DNA of 19,361 nucleotides from JBFHNV01 sp965365655 (GTDB lineage Bacteria; Pseudomonadota; Gammaproteobacteria; HK1), in the NCBI GenBank assembly GCA_965365655.1, contig CBDUCN010000059.1, positions 1 to 19,361 of the forward strand. Direction: 5' to 3'. Under the pieces are notes generated by a model. It searched no databases and had not been told where the DNA came from. It worked only from the letters and a program-made list of their open reading frames with translations. Shown piece after piece: positions 1-7,297 of this stretch. A program made the position numbers and the translations under genes. The first letter of the stretch is position 1, and each line of letters begins with the position of its first letter.

Positions 1-1089
1 CGCCTGGACTACGGCATCGGCCGCTCGCCCTCGTTCGCGGTCGGCGTGGCCGAGGTGGAGATCGGGGAGGGGGCCTCCTGGCAGGCGCTGCTCGACGACG
101 CCCGCAGCGGCGACCGCGAACGCGTGCTGGCCCTCGAGGTGTCCAAGGTCGAGGAGCATGCCCGCACCCCCCCGTTCCCGCTCCGGTACCGCCTCGCCGA
201 CGGCTTTCCCGAGCTCGTGCCGGAGGCACGTGCCGAGCTGGACGTGGTCGTCGACCAGCTCAGCCAGGCCGTGCTCGACAGGCTGGCCCGCTCTCCGCGT
301 CGCGAGGTGCTGCTCTACGTCCACGGCGTCGCGAACACCTTCGACGACGCGGTGAACACGACCGCGGAGCTCTGGCACTACACGGGGCGGGAGTTCGTGC
401 CGGTGGCCTTCACGTGGCCGGCGGGCAGGGGCGGATGGCTGCGCGGGTACACCTACGACCGCGAGTCCAGCGAGTTCGCGATGTTCCACTTCAAGCGCTT
501 TCTCGAGTTGCTCGCGAGCATTCCCGAGGTGGAAGGCATCCACGTGATCGCGCACAGCCGCGGAACCGACATCGTCACCACGGGGATCCGTGAGCTGCTC
601 CTCGAGGTCCTGGCGCGCGGCGAGCGCCCCCGCGAGGCGTTGAAGCTGCGAAACGTCGTGCTCGCAGCGCCCGACCTCAGCCTGGACGTGACCATGATGC
701 GCACCGCCACCGAGTATTTCGGTATCGCGATGGAGCGCCTGACGGTCTACACCTCGTCCCGCGACAAGGCCCTCGGCATCGCAGAGTTCCTGTTCGGCGG
801 CGGGCTGCGCCTGGGCAGGCTCGAGTTCGGGGCACACCGTGGGCGAGAGGACAGCCTGCTCAACGAGCTTGCCAAGCGGGAGGTCGTCACCAACACGGCC
901 ATCATCGAGTACGTCGGCGAGGGCGGCGGGGAATTCGGCCACAACTACTTCCGCACCAATCCGGCCGTGTCGTCGGACCTCGTGCTCACGGTGCGTTACG
1001 GCCGCGATCCGGGGGCACGCAACGGCCGCCCGCTGCATCACGAGAAGGGGATCTTCTGGGAGATCGGCGACGATTATCCGCGCAGGTGA
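1..1089 (+). CDS. DUF900-type alpha/beta hydrolase (5' truncated by window edge)
   Basis: This is a serine-hydrolase-fold protein of the DUF900 esterase/lipase-like family; its substrate is unknown. The reading frame is open to base 1, and the residues before the first internal GTG (base 46) read as LDYGIGRSPSFAVG. That resembles the N-terminal part of this family, so the gene begins upstream of the window. Visible motifs are the oxyanion-side YVHGVANTFDDA (about 316-351), FTWPAG (about 409-426), the nucleophile elbow AHSRGTD with Ser at 556-558, the APDLSLD stretch with a candidate acid near 673, SSRDKAL (756-776), and HNYF with the candidate catalytic His at 940-942. It ends convergently with the TPM gene, 67 bp apart. 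Family assignment is from motif recognition; the physiological role is unknown. DUF900 members are often envelope-associated, but the N-terminus that would show a signal is missing. Confidence 0.85.
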   Translation, partial: RLDYGIGRSPSFAVGVAEVEIGEGASWQALLDDARSGDRERVLALEVSKVEEHARTPPFPLRYRLADGFPELVPEARAELDVVVDQLSQAVLDRLARSPRREVLLYVHGVANTFDDAVNTTAELWHYTGREFVPVAFTWPAGRGGWLRGYTYDRESSEFAMFHFKRFLELLASIPEVEGIHVIAHSRGTDIVTTGIRELLLEVLARGERPREALKLRNVVLAAPDLSLDVTMMRTATEYFGIAMERLTVYTSSRDKALGIAEFLFGGGLRLGRLEFGAHRGREDSLLNELAKREVVTNTAIIEYVGEGGGEFGHNYFRTNPAVSSDLVLTVRYGRDPGARNGRPLHHEKGIFWEIGDDYPRR

Positions 1090-1156
1090 AGGGCCAGCCG
1101 GTGCGGGGCGCGATTGAGCTCGCTACCACGGGCGCCTGCCTCGCGATCGCGGTGCG

Positions 1157-2821
1157 CTACAGGCGCCGCGCCATCCAGCGCTGCAGCCATGCGAGGCGCT
1201 GACCATCCGCCGCCGGCACCGCTTCGGCCTTGCGTTGCATGGCCAGCGCCAGTTCCCGGTAACGCTCCCGCTCGGCGCCGCTCGCCTTGCGGGCAAGCAG
1301 CGCGTAGTCGCGCGCCATCAGCGCGTACGCGTAGCCGTCGTCCGGGTCCAGCGCGACCGCGCGACGCAGCGCGTCGATGGACTCCGCGTAGCTGCCGAGC
1401 CGGTACAGGACGAACCCCTTCATGTCGTGTCCGAAGGTGTCCTGCGGGAGGAGCTGGAGGTAGCGCTCGATGTCCTGGAGGGCCGTCCGGTACTGGAAGA
1501 ATGCGGTGACGTTGTAGAGGGCGGAGTACTTCCAGGGCTCGGGGTTGTCCGGTGCCAGCTGCTTGGCGCGCCGGATCAGCGGGATCACCACGTTCGGCCG
1601 GCGGTTGGCGTTCGCGCTCAGTCGCATGAGCTCGATGGTCGCCGCGGCGTCGTCGGGATCGCGCTCGATCGCGGCGCCCAGGGTGGCCATGCGTGCCGCG
1701 ATCGCCGCGTCGTCGGCACAGCGATACAGGTCCTCCGGCGCCAGCGGCAGGTCCTTGCCGGTCGACTGCCTTGCTCCGCTCATCAGTGCCACGTAGGGGT
1801 ACGGGCCCTGCATCACCTGCCACCTGGGGCTCTCCGCCATCACCACCAGGCGGCGCTGCCACACGATGTCGAACTTCCAGCCGTCACCGGTGTTGCAGAA
1901 CAGGAACGGCGAGTTCTCCCAGCCGTCGATGGCCCCGAACCAGATCACCGCGTGGTCGCCGTCACTCAGCACCTGGTACTCGGCGTTGCGCCAGTGGTCC
2001 AGCCACTCGAGGGTGCGGGGATCGGGTCTGTCGGCGTCGCCCATGGCCAGGCGCGTCATCTCGGTGTAGATGTCGACGTCGATCCCGGAGCCCTCGCCCG
2101 CCCACTTGGCGAGCATGATCTCCCAGGCCTCCTGCGGGCTGCGGGCCCCGCGCCCGGCGCGCGTGCGCGTGCCGGTGGTCCGGACGGGCTCGCCGGGCGT
2201 GAGATCCCGCGTGGCCCCGGCACCGCCGGCGAGCAGCGCGGCGTCCGCCTGCGCGACGAGCTCGGGCGTGTATCGGCCCTGCGCCTTCATCCGGGCCCGC
2301 TCCTCCAGCATCTCCATCACCGCGACGAGTCCGGTGCCGAGATCGCCTGCGTGGTAGTAGGGCCCGAGCTGCAGATCCCCCACATAGCCGGCGAAGGTGT
2401 CCGTGAACACGTCCTCCAGCGCATAGCCGACCTCGAGCTTGACCTGCTTCGACGCATCGACCAGAAGCAACAGCAGGCCGCGGCCCTCGTGCCGCGCACC
2501 GACGCGCCAGCGGTTGACCAGGTCCACGGCCAGGGTCTCGATTGTGTGTCCCGCCGGCAGGGCCGGAACGCTCACGATCAGCGCCTCGATGTGAAAGCGC
2601 GAGGCCAGGCGCTCGAGGTAGCGGTTTGCCCCCTCCTCGTAGTGCGGCAGCGCCCCGGCGTAATCGAACAGGTAGCGCTCGGGCTGCGGCCGCGCATCCA
2701 GCGAGAACGGCGCGAGGTCGTCTGGCAGGTCCTGCCCGTCGCGCGGGAGCAGGGACCACGCGAGCGCCCCGCCGAGCGCCGCGACGGTCGCGATGATCAG
2801 GGACGCAACGAGCGTGCGCAT
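1157..2821 (-). CDS. TPM-domain (YgcG/TPM_phosphatase-like) protein with C-terminal TPR repeats
   Basis: A 554-aa protein. Residues 1-25 form a hydrophobic N-terminal signal or anchor (MRTLVASLIIATVAALGG...). Residues about 48-175 are a TPM domain, with FDYAGALPHYEEGANRYLE, LLLLVDASKQVKLEVGYALEDV and GPYYHAGDLGTGL all typical. A linker with an RTTGTRTRAGRGAR basic patch follows, then a Trp-rich central region (about 230-340), then helical repeats ending in FVLYRLGSYAESIDALRRAV and ALDPDDGYAYALMARDYA (about 370-515), which are TPR-like. TPM proteins are commonly encoded beside LemA, as here (91 bp downstream of lemA, same strand), and are thought to act at the membrane or in the periplasm. Most TPM proteins end with a TM helix and a Gly-rich tail; this one has TPRs instead, suggesting a protein-docking variant. 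The start ATG (2821) heads a clear signal sequence. Confidence 0.85.
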   Translation of the reverse strand: MRTLVASLIIATVAALGGALAWSLLPRDGQDLPDDLAPFSLDARPQPERYLFDYAGALPHYEEGANRYLERLASRFHIEALIVSVPALPAGHTIETLAVDLVNRWRVGARHEGRGLLLLLVDASKQVKLEVGYALEDVFTDTFAGYVGDLQLGPYYHAGDLGTGLVAVMEMLEERARMKAQGRYTPELVAQADAALLAGGAGATRDLTPGEPVRTTGTRTRAGRGARSPQEAWEIMLAKWAGEGSGIDVDIYTEMTRLAMGDADRPDPRTLEWLDHWRNAEYQVLSDGDHAVIWFGAIDGWENSPFLFCNTGDGWKFDIVWQRRLVVMAESPRWQVMQGPYPYVALMSGARQSTGKDLPLAPEDLYRCADDAAIAARMATLGAAIERDPDDAAATIELMRLSANANRRPNVVIPLIRRAKQLAPDNPEPWKYSALYNVTAFFQYRTALQDIERYLQLLPQDTFGHDMKGFVLYRLGSYAESIDALRRAVALDPDDGYAYALMARDYALLARKASGAERERYRELALAMQRKAEAVPAADGQRLAWLQRWMARRL

Positions 2822-2912
2822 GGGTTCGCCCTCACAGCGCTCGTCCGCCGCCGTTGCGGTAACGCCTCGTTGCCTGCGCGGGGCCGCAGCGGCCCACGAC
2901 TCGCGGCCGCGG

Positions 2913-3533
2913 TCAGCTCTCGCCCCGGCGCCCGAACGGATCCTCGAGCCTCTTCAATGCCTTCGGCTCCGCTTCGAAGTAGGGCTTGGCCTCGAAGCCC
3001 ATCATGTCGGCGACGATGTTGCCCGGGAAGGTCTGCAGGCGGGTGTTGTACTGGCGCGAGAACTCGTTGTACTGGCGGCGCTCCATGGCCACCCGGTTCT
3101 CCGTTCCCTCGATCTGATCCTGCAGCGACAGGAAGTTGCGGCTGGCCTTCAGATCCGGGTAGTTCTCCACGATCGCGAGCAGGCGCGACAGCGCCGACTC
3201 CACCTCGCCCTGCGCGGCGTCGATGGCCCGCAGCTGGTCGGTCGTCTGCGGCGCACTTCCGATGGCGCCCTTGACCTGCAACGCGTTGGCCCGCGCCCGG
3301 GTGAGCTCCGCCAGCGTCTCACGCTCGTGCTCGGTATAGGTCTGCACCGCATCGACCAGCAGCGGCACCAGATCCAGGCGCCGCTGGTACACGTTCTCGA
3401 CCTGTGCCCAGCCGGCGTTCACCCGCTCGCGGGCACCGACCAGGCCGTTGTAGAAGAACGCCAGCAGGGCGCCGAGCACCGCGAGCACGCCCACGGTGAC
3501 GATGGCGAAGGACACGGGAAGGGAACGGTTCAT
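2913..3533 (-). CDS. lemA: LemA family membrane protein
   Basis: A 206-aa LemA family protein. The start chosen is the ATG at 3533, because the coding strand carries a very strong GAGGAGAGGAG ribosome-binding site 7-8 nt upstream and because it gives the usual LemA length (about 185-200 aa). Residues about 7-28 form the single N-terminal TM helix (FAIVTVGVLAVLGALLAFFYN), followed by the family hallmark NGLVGARERVNAGWAQVENVYQRRLDLVPLLV. Also visible are LLAIVENYPDLKASRNFLSLQ and the C-terminal YNTRLQTFPGNIVADMMGF, all strongly characteristic. LemA has an extracytoplasmic helical bundle; its precise role is not settled. The frame is open upstream without a stop into the SHOCT-like segment (3534-3872), so a longer fusion protein is also possible. 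The TPM gene follows 91 bp later. Confidence 0.9.
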   Translation of the reverse strand: MNRSLPVSFAIVTVGVLAVLGALLAFFYNGLVGARERVNAGWAQVENVYQRRLDLVPLLVDAVQTYTEHERETLAELTRARANALQVKGAIGSAPQTTDQLRAIDAAQGEVESALSRLLAIVENYPDLKASRNFLSLQDQIEGTENRVAMERRQYNEFSRQYNTRLQTFPGNIVADMMGFEAKPYFEAEPKALKRLEDPFGRRGES

Positions 3534-3872
3534 GGTGACACTCCTCTCCTCGGACAGGCCCGAGAGATCGATCAGGCGGCCGTCCGGCAGCGCCGAGGTG
3601 GCGGGCCCGGTGCCGGCCGTGGGCGCCACGCCGCCGCCCGCAGGCCCGCCGAGCAGCCAGTGGGTGGCCGCGCCCAGCAGGAAGCATGTCGCCAGGGCGC
3701 AGAGCAGCAGCCACAGGCGGCGGCGCTCGCGGGGCGCGCCGGCGGCGCGCACCGGAGCCTCGCGCTCGGAATGCGCCGCCAGCGAGTCTCGCAGCCGGGC
3801 GGCCTCCTCCGCGCTCAGGGTGCCCGCGGCGACCATGCGCTCGATGCGGGAGTCTTCGCCGGTCTCGGTCAT
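2913..3872 (-). CDS. SHOCT-like one-TM protein, in frame with and possibly fused to LemA
   Basis: The ATG at 3872 lies 2 nt after the DUF2089 stop (3875-3877), with GAGG about 10 nt upstream, so translation is probably coupled. The first 113 residues hold a short SHOCT-like helix-turn-helix (IERMVAAGTLSAEEAARLRDSL, about 10-31), a basic linker, one TM helix (about 53-73, LWLLLCALATCFLLGAATHWLL) and a Gly/Pro/Ala-rich tail. There is no stop codon before the LemA ATG at residue 114, so as sequenced this is a 319-aa fusion with two TM helices. The LemA internal start has a far better ribosome-binding site, so both long and short products are plausible. Alternatively a stop was lost by mutation or a sequencing error. 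The gene boundaries are direct; the relation of the two parts is inference. Confidence 0.6.
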   Translation of the reverse strand: MTETGEDSRIERMVAAGTLSAEEAARLRDSLAAHSEREAPVRAAGAPRERRRLWLLLCALATCFLLGAATHWLLGGPAGGGVAPTAGTGPATSALPDGRLIDLSGLSEERSVTMNRSLPVSFAIVTVGVLAVLGALLAFFYNGLVGARERVNAGWAQVENVYQRRLDLVPLLVDAVQTYTEHERETLAELTRARANALQVKGAIGSAPQTTDQLRAIDAAQGEVESALSRLLAIVENYPDLKASRNFLSLQDQIEGTENRVAMERRQYNEFSRQYNTRLQTFPGNIVADMMGFEAKPYFEAEPKALKRLEDPFGRRGES

Positions 3873-3874
3873 GG

Positions 3875-4228
3875 TCACAGGTCCTCGATCATCCGCATTC
3901 CGTGCTTCGGCGAGATGCGGCCGGCCTCGATGTCCTCCAGGATGCGTCCCTTGCGCGCCTCGTCCCGGGCCTGCTCCTCCTCGAGACGGGCGATCAGCCT
4001 GTCCAGGCGGCTGCGCACCGTGGGGTACGACACCCCCAGCAGCTCCGCGGTCTGCTTGAGGCTGCCGCTCGAGCGCACGAACAGCTCGACGAACCGGCGT
4101 TCCTCTGCGTCCAGGCGCGACAGCCGGGGCGTCACGAACTCCCCCTCCAACCCGAGCCTGCATTCCTCGCAGGTCAGGCGGGTGACGCTCAGGGCGCCCG
4201 TGCAGCTGGGGCATCGGCTTTGCGTCAT
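3875..4228 (-). CDS. DUF2089 family zinc-ribbon/HTH protein
   Basis: A 117-aa protein. The N-terminus is a zinc-ribbon-like CPSC...CEEC pair (Cys at about 6, 9, 19 and 22). The middle has LDAEERRFVELFVRSSGSL followed by KQTAELLGVSYPTVRSRLDRLI (about 57-78), a helix-turn-helix reminiscent of DUF2089 and sigma-4-like domains, and the C-terminus carries the ILEDIEAGRISPKHGMRMI tail typical of DUF2089, which itself resembles a short helical hairpin. It is the first gene of the - strand operon, 2 nt before the SHOCT-like/LemA ORF, and is likely a transcriptional regulator of it (inference). The ribosome-binding site is weak (only a GGAACCGG-like stretch upstream), so the exact start is less certain than the family, although the Cys pair right after it argues for this ATG. 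Confidence 0.88.
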   Translation of the reverse strand: MTQSRCPSCTGALSVTRLTCEECRLGLEGEFVTPRLSRLDAEERRFVELFVRSSGSLKQTAELLGVSYPTVRSRLDRLIARLEEEQARDEARKGRILEDIEAGRISPKHGMRMIEDL

Positions 4229-4280
4229 CTGGAACCGGAAGTACGGCCGCTCATGGAAGTTGAGCCATGGGTCGGCACAT

Positions 4281-4328
4281 CTTCACGAAAATTGATGTCT
4301 GGGCGCGAAGATAATCAAATATGTGAAG
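4281..4328. promoter_or_regulatory. Imperfect dyad in AT-rich island (possible operator)
   Basis: Two nested matching blocks: CTTCAC (4281-4286) with GTGAAG (4323-4328), and TTGAT (4292-4296) with ATCAA (4314-4318), with inner spacers of 5 and 4 nt and a 17-nt centre. It sits 53 bp upstream of the DUF2089 start, in one of the few AT-rich patches of the window, so a regulator-binding role is plausible but unproven. Confidence 0.35.
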
Positions 4329-4585
4329 AATTCCGTGATTCGGTGCGCAAGATCCGCCGGCGTGGGGCCGCTCCGCTCGACCCGCCCGACGAAGGCGGTC
4401 GCTCGTGCTGGCCGCGCAGAACGCTCGCAAGCTATGCCTTTAGAGGTGGTTTCGCCGCGAACGGCCTGTTATCGCTTGAGTTTGCGTCTCCCGCGGGGGT
4501 AGTTTCGACTTCGAAAGCCTGCCCGGTTCCGATGCGGGCGTGGTGACGGAAGACGGACCCTCCGCACCGTGTCGCGAAGGTGGCA

Positions 4586-4609
4586 GGGGACGCCCGAACG
4601 GGCTTCCCC
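4586..4609 (+). other. GC-rich hairpin upstream of the SLC13 gene
   Basis: GGGGA (4586-4590) pairs with TCCCC (4605-4609), then a C/T mismatch, then GCCC (4592-4595) pairs with GGGC (4600-4603) around a GAAC loop. It lies about 125 nt before the SLC13 start and could be part of a structured leader. No known riboswitch fold was recognised. Confidence 0.3.
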
Positions 4610-4734
4610 CCGCGGCCTCGCGTCGCGGCCGTGGCGAAGTGCTGCCACGCCCTGCCGACGCGCCCGGAATTCCGGCCCTGGCCGGCTCCCGCCGTGCGCG
4701 GGATCTGTGCGTGGACGCCGGTGAAACCGCGACG

Positions 4735-6744
4735 ATGGCCATCCCAGGCGACGAGCCTACCGTAGCCCCCGAATCTTCGGACGCGTCGCCGCTGCAGGCC
4801 CTCGGCCAGCGGGTGATGACGTGGCGCTTCCTCGCCGCGGCGCTGTTCGTGGTGGCAGGCGGCGTGCTGTTCCGCGCCGCGCCCACCCTCGAGATCGCGT
4901 GGGTGTGCGCCATCCTGCTGCTCACCGTCTACCTGTTCGTGTTCGAGGTGGTGAGCGTGGACGTGGCAGCCATCTCGATCATGGCGCTGCTCGGGCTCAC
5001 CTCCCTGCTCGCGCCGGCCATGGGGCTCGAGAAGGGGCTCGTGGAGAACGGGCTGCTGTTCGACGGCTTCGGTTCGAACGCCGTGATCTCGATCGTCGCG
5101 GTCATGATCATCGGTGCGGGTCTCGACCGCACGGGCATCATGAACCGCGTGGCGGGCAAGCTGCTGCTCATCGGCGGCTCCAGCGAGAAGCGCATCGTCC
5201 CGATGATCTCCGTCACCGTCGGGATCATCTCCTCGTTCATGCAGAACGTGGGCGCGGCGGCGCTGTTCCTGCCGGTGGTGGGCCGCATCTCGGCGCGCTC
5301 GGGATTGCCGATGTCGCGACTGCTGATGCCGATGGGCTTCTGCGCGATCCTGGGCGGCACGGTGACCCTGGTGGGCTCGTCGCCGCTCATCCTGCTGAAC
5401 GATCTCATCGCCGCCTCGAACCGGGCGCTGCCGCCCGAGCACGCCATGCACGGCTGGTCGCTGTTCTCGGTAACGCCTGTCGGGCTCGCGCTCCTTGCCA
5501 CAGGCATCGTGTACTTCGTCTTCGCCGGGCACCTGGTGCTGCCCGCGGTGAAGGACCCGGCGGCCGGCAAGGCCGACACCATGAAGTACTTCCAGGATGT
5601 GTACGGCCTGGACTACGGCCTGTTCGAGGTCGTGGTGCCCAGGGACTCCGCCCTGATCGGCAAGTGCCTGGAGGACGTCGAGCGGCCCTACCGCATCCGC
5701 GTGATCGCGGCGAAGATCGGCAAGGAGGCGCGCATCGGCCCCGGCGCGCTGGCCCGCGATGTCGCGTTCGAGGCCGGCACGGTGCTGGGGATCCTGGCGA
5801 GCGAGGAGGCACTGGAGCGCTTCCGCGAGGAGTTCGGCCTGGTGCGCCGTAGCCACATCCGCACCTTTTTCGAGGAGTTGTCCTCCACGCGCTCGGGCAT
5901 CGCCGAGATCGTGGTCCCGCCGAACTCCTCGCTGATCGGCAAGTCGGCGCGCGACGTGTGGCTGCGCAAGCGCTACGGCATCGCGCTCATTGCCCTGCAC
6001 CGCGGCGGCGAGACCTTCCGCGAGGGCGACGGCGTGCGCCGCATGCCTTTCGCCCCAGGCGACACCCTGGTGGTGCACGGCACCTGGGACGCGGTGCACC
6101 AGCTCTCCCGCGACCGCAATTTCGTGGTCGTCACCACCGAGTACCCCCACGAGGAGATGCGTCCGAAGAAGGTGCACTTCGCGGCGCTGTTCTTCGCCAT
6201 CGCCCTGGGTCTGGTGCTGTTCACGGATCTGCGCCTGTCGGTGGCGTTGCTGACCGGCGCGATGGGCATGGTGCTCTCGGGCGTGCTGCGCATGGAGGAG
6301 GCGTACCGCGCAGTGAGCTGGAAGACCGTGTTCCTGCTCGCGTCGCTGATCCCGCTGGGTCTCGCGGTGGAGACCAGCGGCACCGCGCACTGGATCGCCG
6401 AGGGCGTGCTGGTGCTGATGGGCGGAATGCCGGCGTGGGTGATCCAGGCGGCGCTCGCAGTGCTCGCGACCGGGTTCACGCTGGTGATGTCCAACGTGGG
6501 CGCGACCGTGCTGCTGGTGCCGCTGGCGGTGAACATCGCGCTCGGTGTCGGCGCGGACCCTGCCGTCTACGCGCTCACCGTCGCGCTCGCCACCTCGAAC
6601 TCCTTCCTGATCCCCACCCACCAGGTGAACGCTCTCATCATGGGCCCCGGCGGCTACAACGTGCCCGACTTCATCCGCGCCGGCGGCGTGATGACGGTGC
6701 TGTTCCTGGTGGTGCTGATCGGGACGATGAACCTGTTCTACTGA
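4735..6744 (+). CDS. SLC13/DASS-type permease with two central TrkA_C (RCK_C) domains
   Basis: A 669-aa predicted secondary carrier of the SLC13 (divalent anion:Na+ symporter-like) family. The start is the ATG at 4735: it has GGTGA about 10 nt upstream and begins just before the first hydrophobic segment, whereas the frame open to 4540 is Arg/Pro-rich. Order: TM block 1 (about 25-275) with the re-entrant MQNVGAAALFLP; two TrkA_C domains, about 293-375 (EVVVPRDSALIGKCL...) and 388-465 (EIVVPPNSSLIGKSA...); then TM block 2 (about 483-669) with SNVGATVLLVPLAVNIALG, ATSNSFLIPTHQVNAL and a GGYNVPDFIRAGG C-terminal motif. Such TrkA_C-bearing members are often annotated as sulfate or anion carriers; the substrate here cannot be read from sequence. 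The TrkA_C pair suggests control by a small ligand. The gene is monocistronic, convergent with the - strand pair at 7271-6921. Confidence 0.9.
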   Translation: MAIPGDEPTVAPESSDASPLQALGQRVMTWRFLAAALFVVAGGVLFRAAPTLEIAWVCAILLLTVYLFVFEVVSVDVAAISIMALLGLTSLLAPAMGLEKGLVENGLLFDGFGSNAVISIVAVMIIGAGLDRTGIMNRVAGKLLLIGGSSEKRIVPMISVTVGIISSFMQNVGAAALFLPVVGRISARSGLPMSRLLMPMGFCAILGGTVTLVGSSPLILLNDLIAASNRALPPEHAMHGWSLFSVTPVGLALLATGIVYFVFAGHLVLPAVKDPAAGKADTMKYFQDVYGLDYGLFEVVVPRDSALIGKCLEDVERPYRIRVIAAKIGKEARIGPGALARDVAFEAGTVLGILASEEALERFREEFGLVRRSHIRTFFEELSSTRSGIAEIVVPPNSSLIGKSARDVWLRKRYGIALIALHRGGETFREGDGVRRMPFAPGDTLVVHGTWDAVHQLSRDRNFVVVTTEYPHEEMRPKKVHFAALFFAIALGLVLFTDLRLSVALLTGAMGMVLSGVLRMEEAYRAVSWKTVFLLASLIPLGLAVETSGTAHWIAEGVLVLMGGMPAWVIQAALAVLATGFTLVMSNVGATVLLVPLAVNIALGVGADPAVYALTVALATSNSFLIPTHQVNALIMGPGGYNVPDFIRAGGVMTVLFLVVLIGTMNLFY

Positions 6745-6771
6745 GCGCGCTCTCGCGAGCCGGAGTGTTCA

Positions 6772-6799
6772 AGCCCCGGCGCGGCGTCGCGCCCGGGCT
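6772..6799. terminator. Candidate terminator hairpin after the SLC13 gene
   Basis: AGCCCCGGCGCG (6772-6783) faces CGCGCCCGGGCT (6788-6799): a 12-bp stem with one mismatch around a GCGT loop, 27 nt after the SLC13 stop. There is no T run, so it is GC-hairpin only and not a classic intrinsic terminator. Confidence 0.5.
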
Positions 6800-6868
6800 A
6801 TCGCCGGCGGCACGGGTCTCGATGTGTGAGGTCCGCCGCCATCTCCTCGCGCCAGCGGCGGGGTGCGG

Positions 6869-6901
6869 GCGGTGCGGGACTCGAGGTGAGCCCCGCACCG
6901 C
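6869..6901. terminator. Candidate terminator hairpin after the glycine-zipper gene
   Basis: GCGGTGCGGG (6869-6878) and CCCGCACCGC (6892-6901) form a perfect 10-bp stem with a 13-nt loop, 19 nt past the - strand stop at 6921. No U tract follows on either strand. Its place between convergent genes suits transcription termination. Confidence 0.5.
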
Positions 6902-6920
6902 ACGTCCGTCGCGGGCGCCG

Positions 6921-7271
6921 TCAGCGGCGCCTGCGCGCGCCTCCGAACAGCGCGCCGCCGATCGCGCCGGCTGCCGCGCCCTTTCCGGCGTCGCCCGCGA
7001 TGCCGCCGATGATCGCGCCCTTCGCCGCGCCGGTGACGATGTCGCCGCCGGTGTTGTCGAGTTCTCTCGGACGCTGAACGTTGCCGAACAGCGCGCCGCC
7101 CACGGCGCCGGCTGCCGCGCCCTTGCCGGCGTCGCCGGCGATGCCGCCGACGATCGCGCCCTTCAGCGCACCGCTGGCCGCGTTGCCGACGGCGCTTCGC
7201 TGCTGTGCGCCGGCGCTCGCCGCCAGCACGATGCCGAGCGCCAGCACGCCCGGTCGGATGCTTCTGCGCAT
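6921..7271 (-). CDS. Exported glycine-zipper protein with two tandem units
   Basis: A 116-aa protein. The start ATG at 7271 has GGGAG about 8 nt upstream and opens a Sec signal peptide (RRSIRPGVLALGIVLAASAGAQ, cleavage probably after AGA, about residue 24). The mature part is two near-identical units, GAIVGGIAGDAGKGAAAGAV and GAIIGGIAGDAGKGAAAGAI, each ending GGALFG, spaced 47 residues and linked by NVQRPRELDNTGGDIVTGAA. These are glycine zippers (GxxxG-rich), as in YMGG-like or Rick_17kDa-type envelope proteins, which pack as membrane helices. The C-terminus is RRRR. It is cotranscribed with the upstream gene (26-bp gap). Its exact role is unknown; an outer-membrane or periplasmic location is inferred from the signal peptide. 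Confidence 0.8.
   Translation of the reverse strand: MRRSIRPGVLALGIVLAASAGAQQRSAVGNAASGALKGAIVGGIAGDAGKGAAAGAVGGALFGNVQRPRELDNTGGDIVTGAAKGAIIGGIAGDAGKGAAAGAIGGALFGGARRRR
6943..7171. repeat. Tandem 88-bp unit duplicated within the glycine-zipper gene
   Basis: Two DNA copies, about 6943-7030 and 7084-7171, start from the same CCGAACAGCGCGCCGCC and are offset by 141 bp (47 codons). They differ by scattered substitutions only, indicating an in-frame internal duplication of a protein module. Confidence 0.75.
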
Positions 7272-7297
7272 GGCCTGTCTCCCGTATCCGCCGGCCG

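Larger units (their letters stand above)
4229..4734. other. 506-bp divergent intergenic region
   Basis: The region separates the DUF2089 operon (-) from the SLC13 gene (+). It contains an AT-richer island at about 4280-4345 holding an imperfect dyad and, nearer the SLC13 gene, a GC hairpin at 4586-4609. I see no convincing ORF and no confident -35/-10 pair; a frame open from a GTG at 4540 reads Arg/Pro/Gly-rich and does not look coding. Both promoters must lie here, and the length leaves room for a long 5' leader of the SLC13 gene. Confidence 0.5.

Noticed and set aside
4586..4609. Known riboswitch ahead of the SLC13 gene
   Set aside because: Only one short hairpin was found; none of the conserved cores I can recall for anion- or metabolite-sensing RNAs was present.
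4540..4734. N-terminal extension of the SLC13 permease from GTG 4540
   Set aside because: The 65 added residues are Arg/Pro/Gly-rich without family match, while ATG 4735 sits just before the first TM segment.
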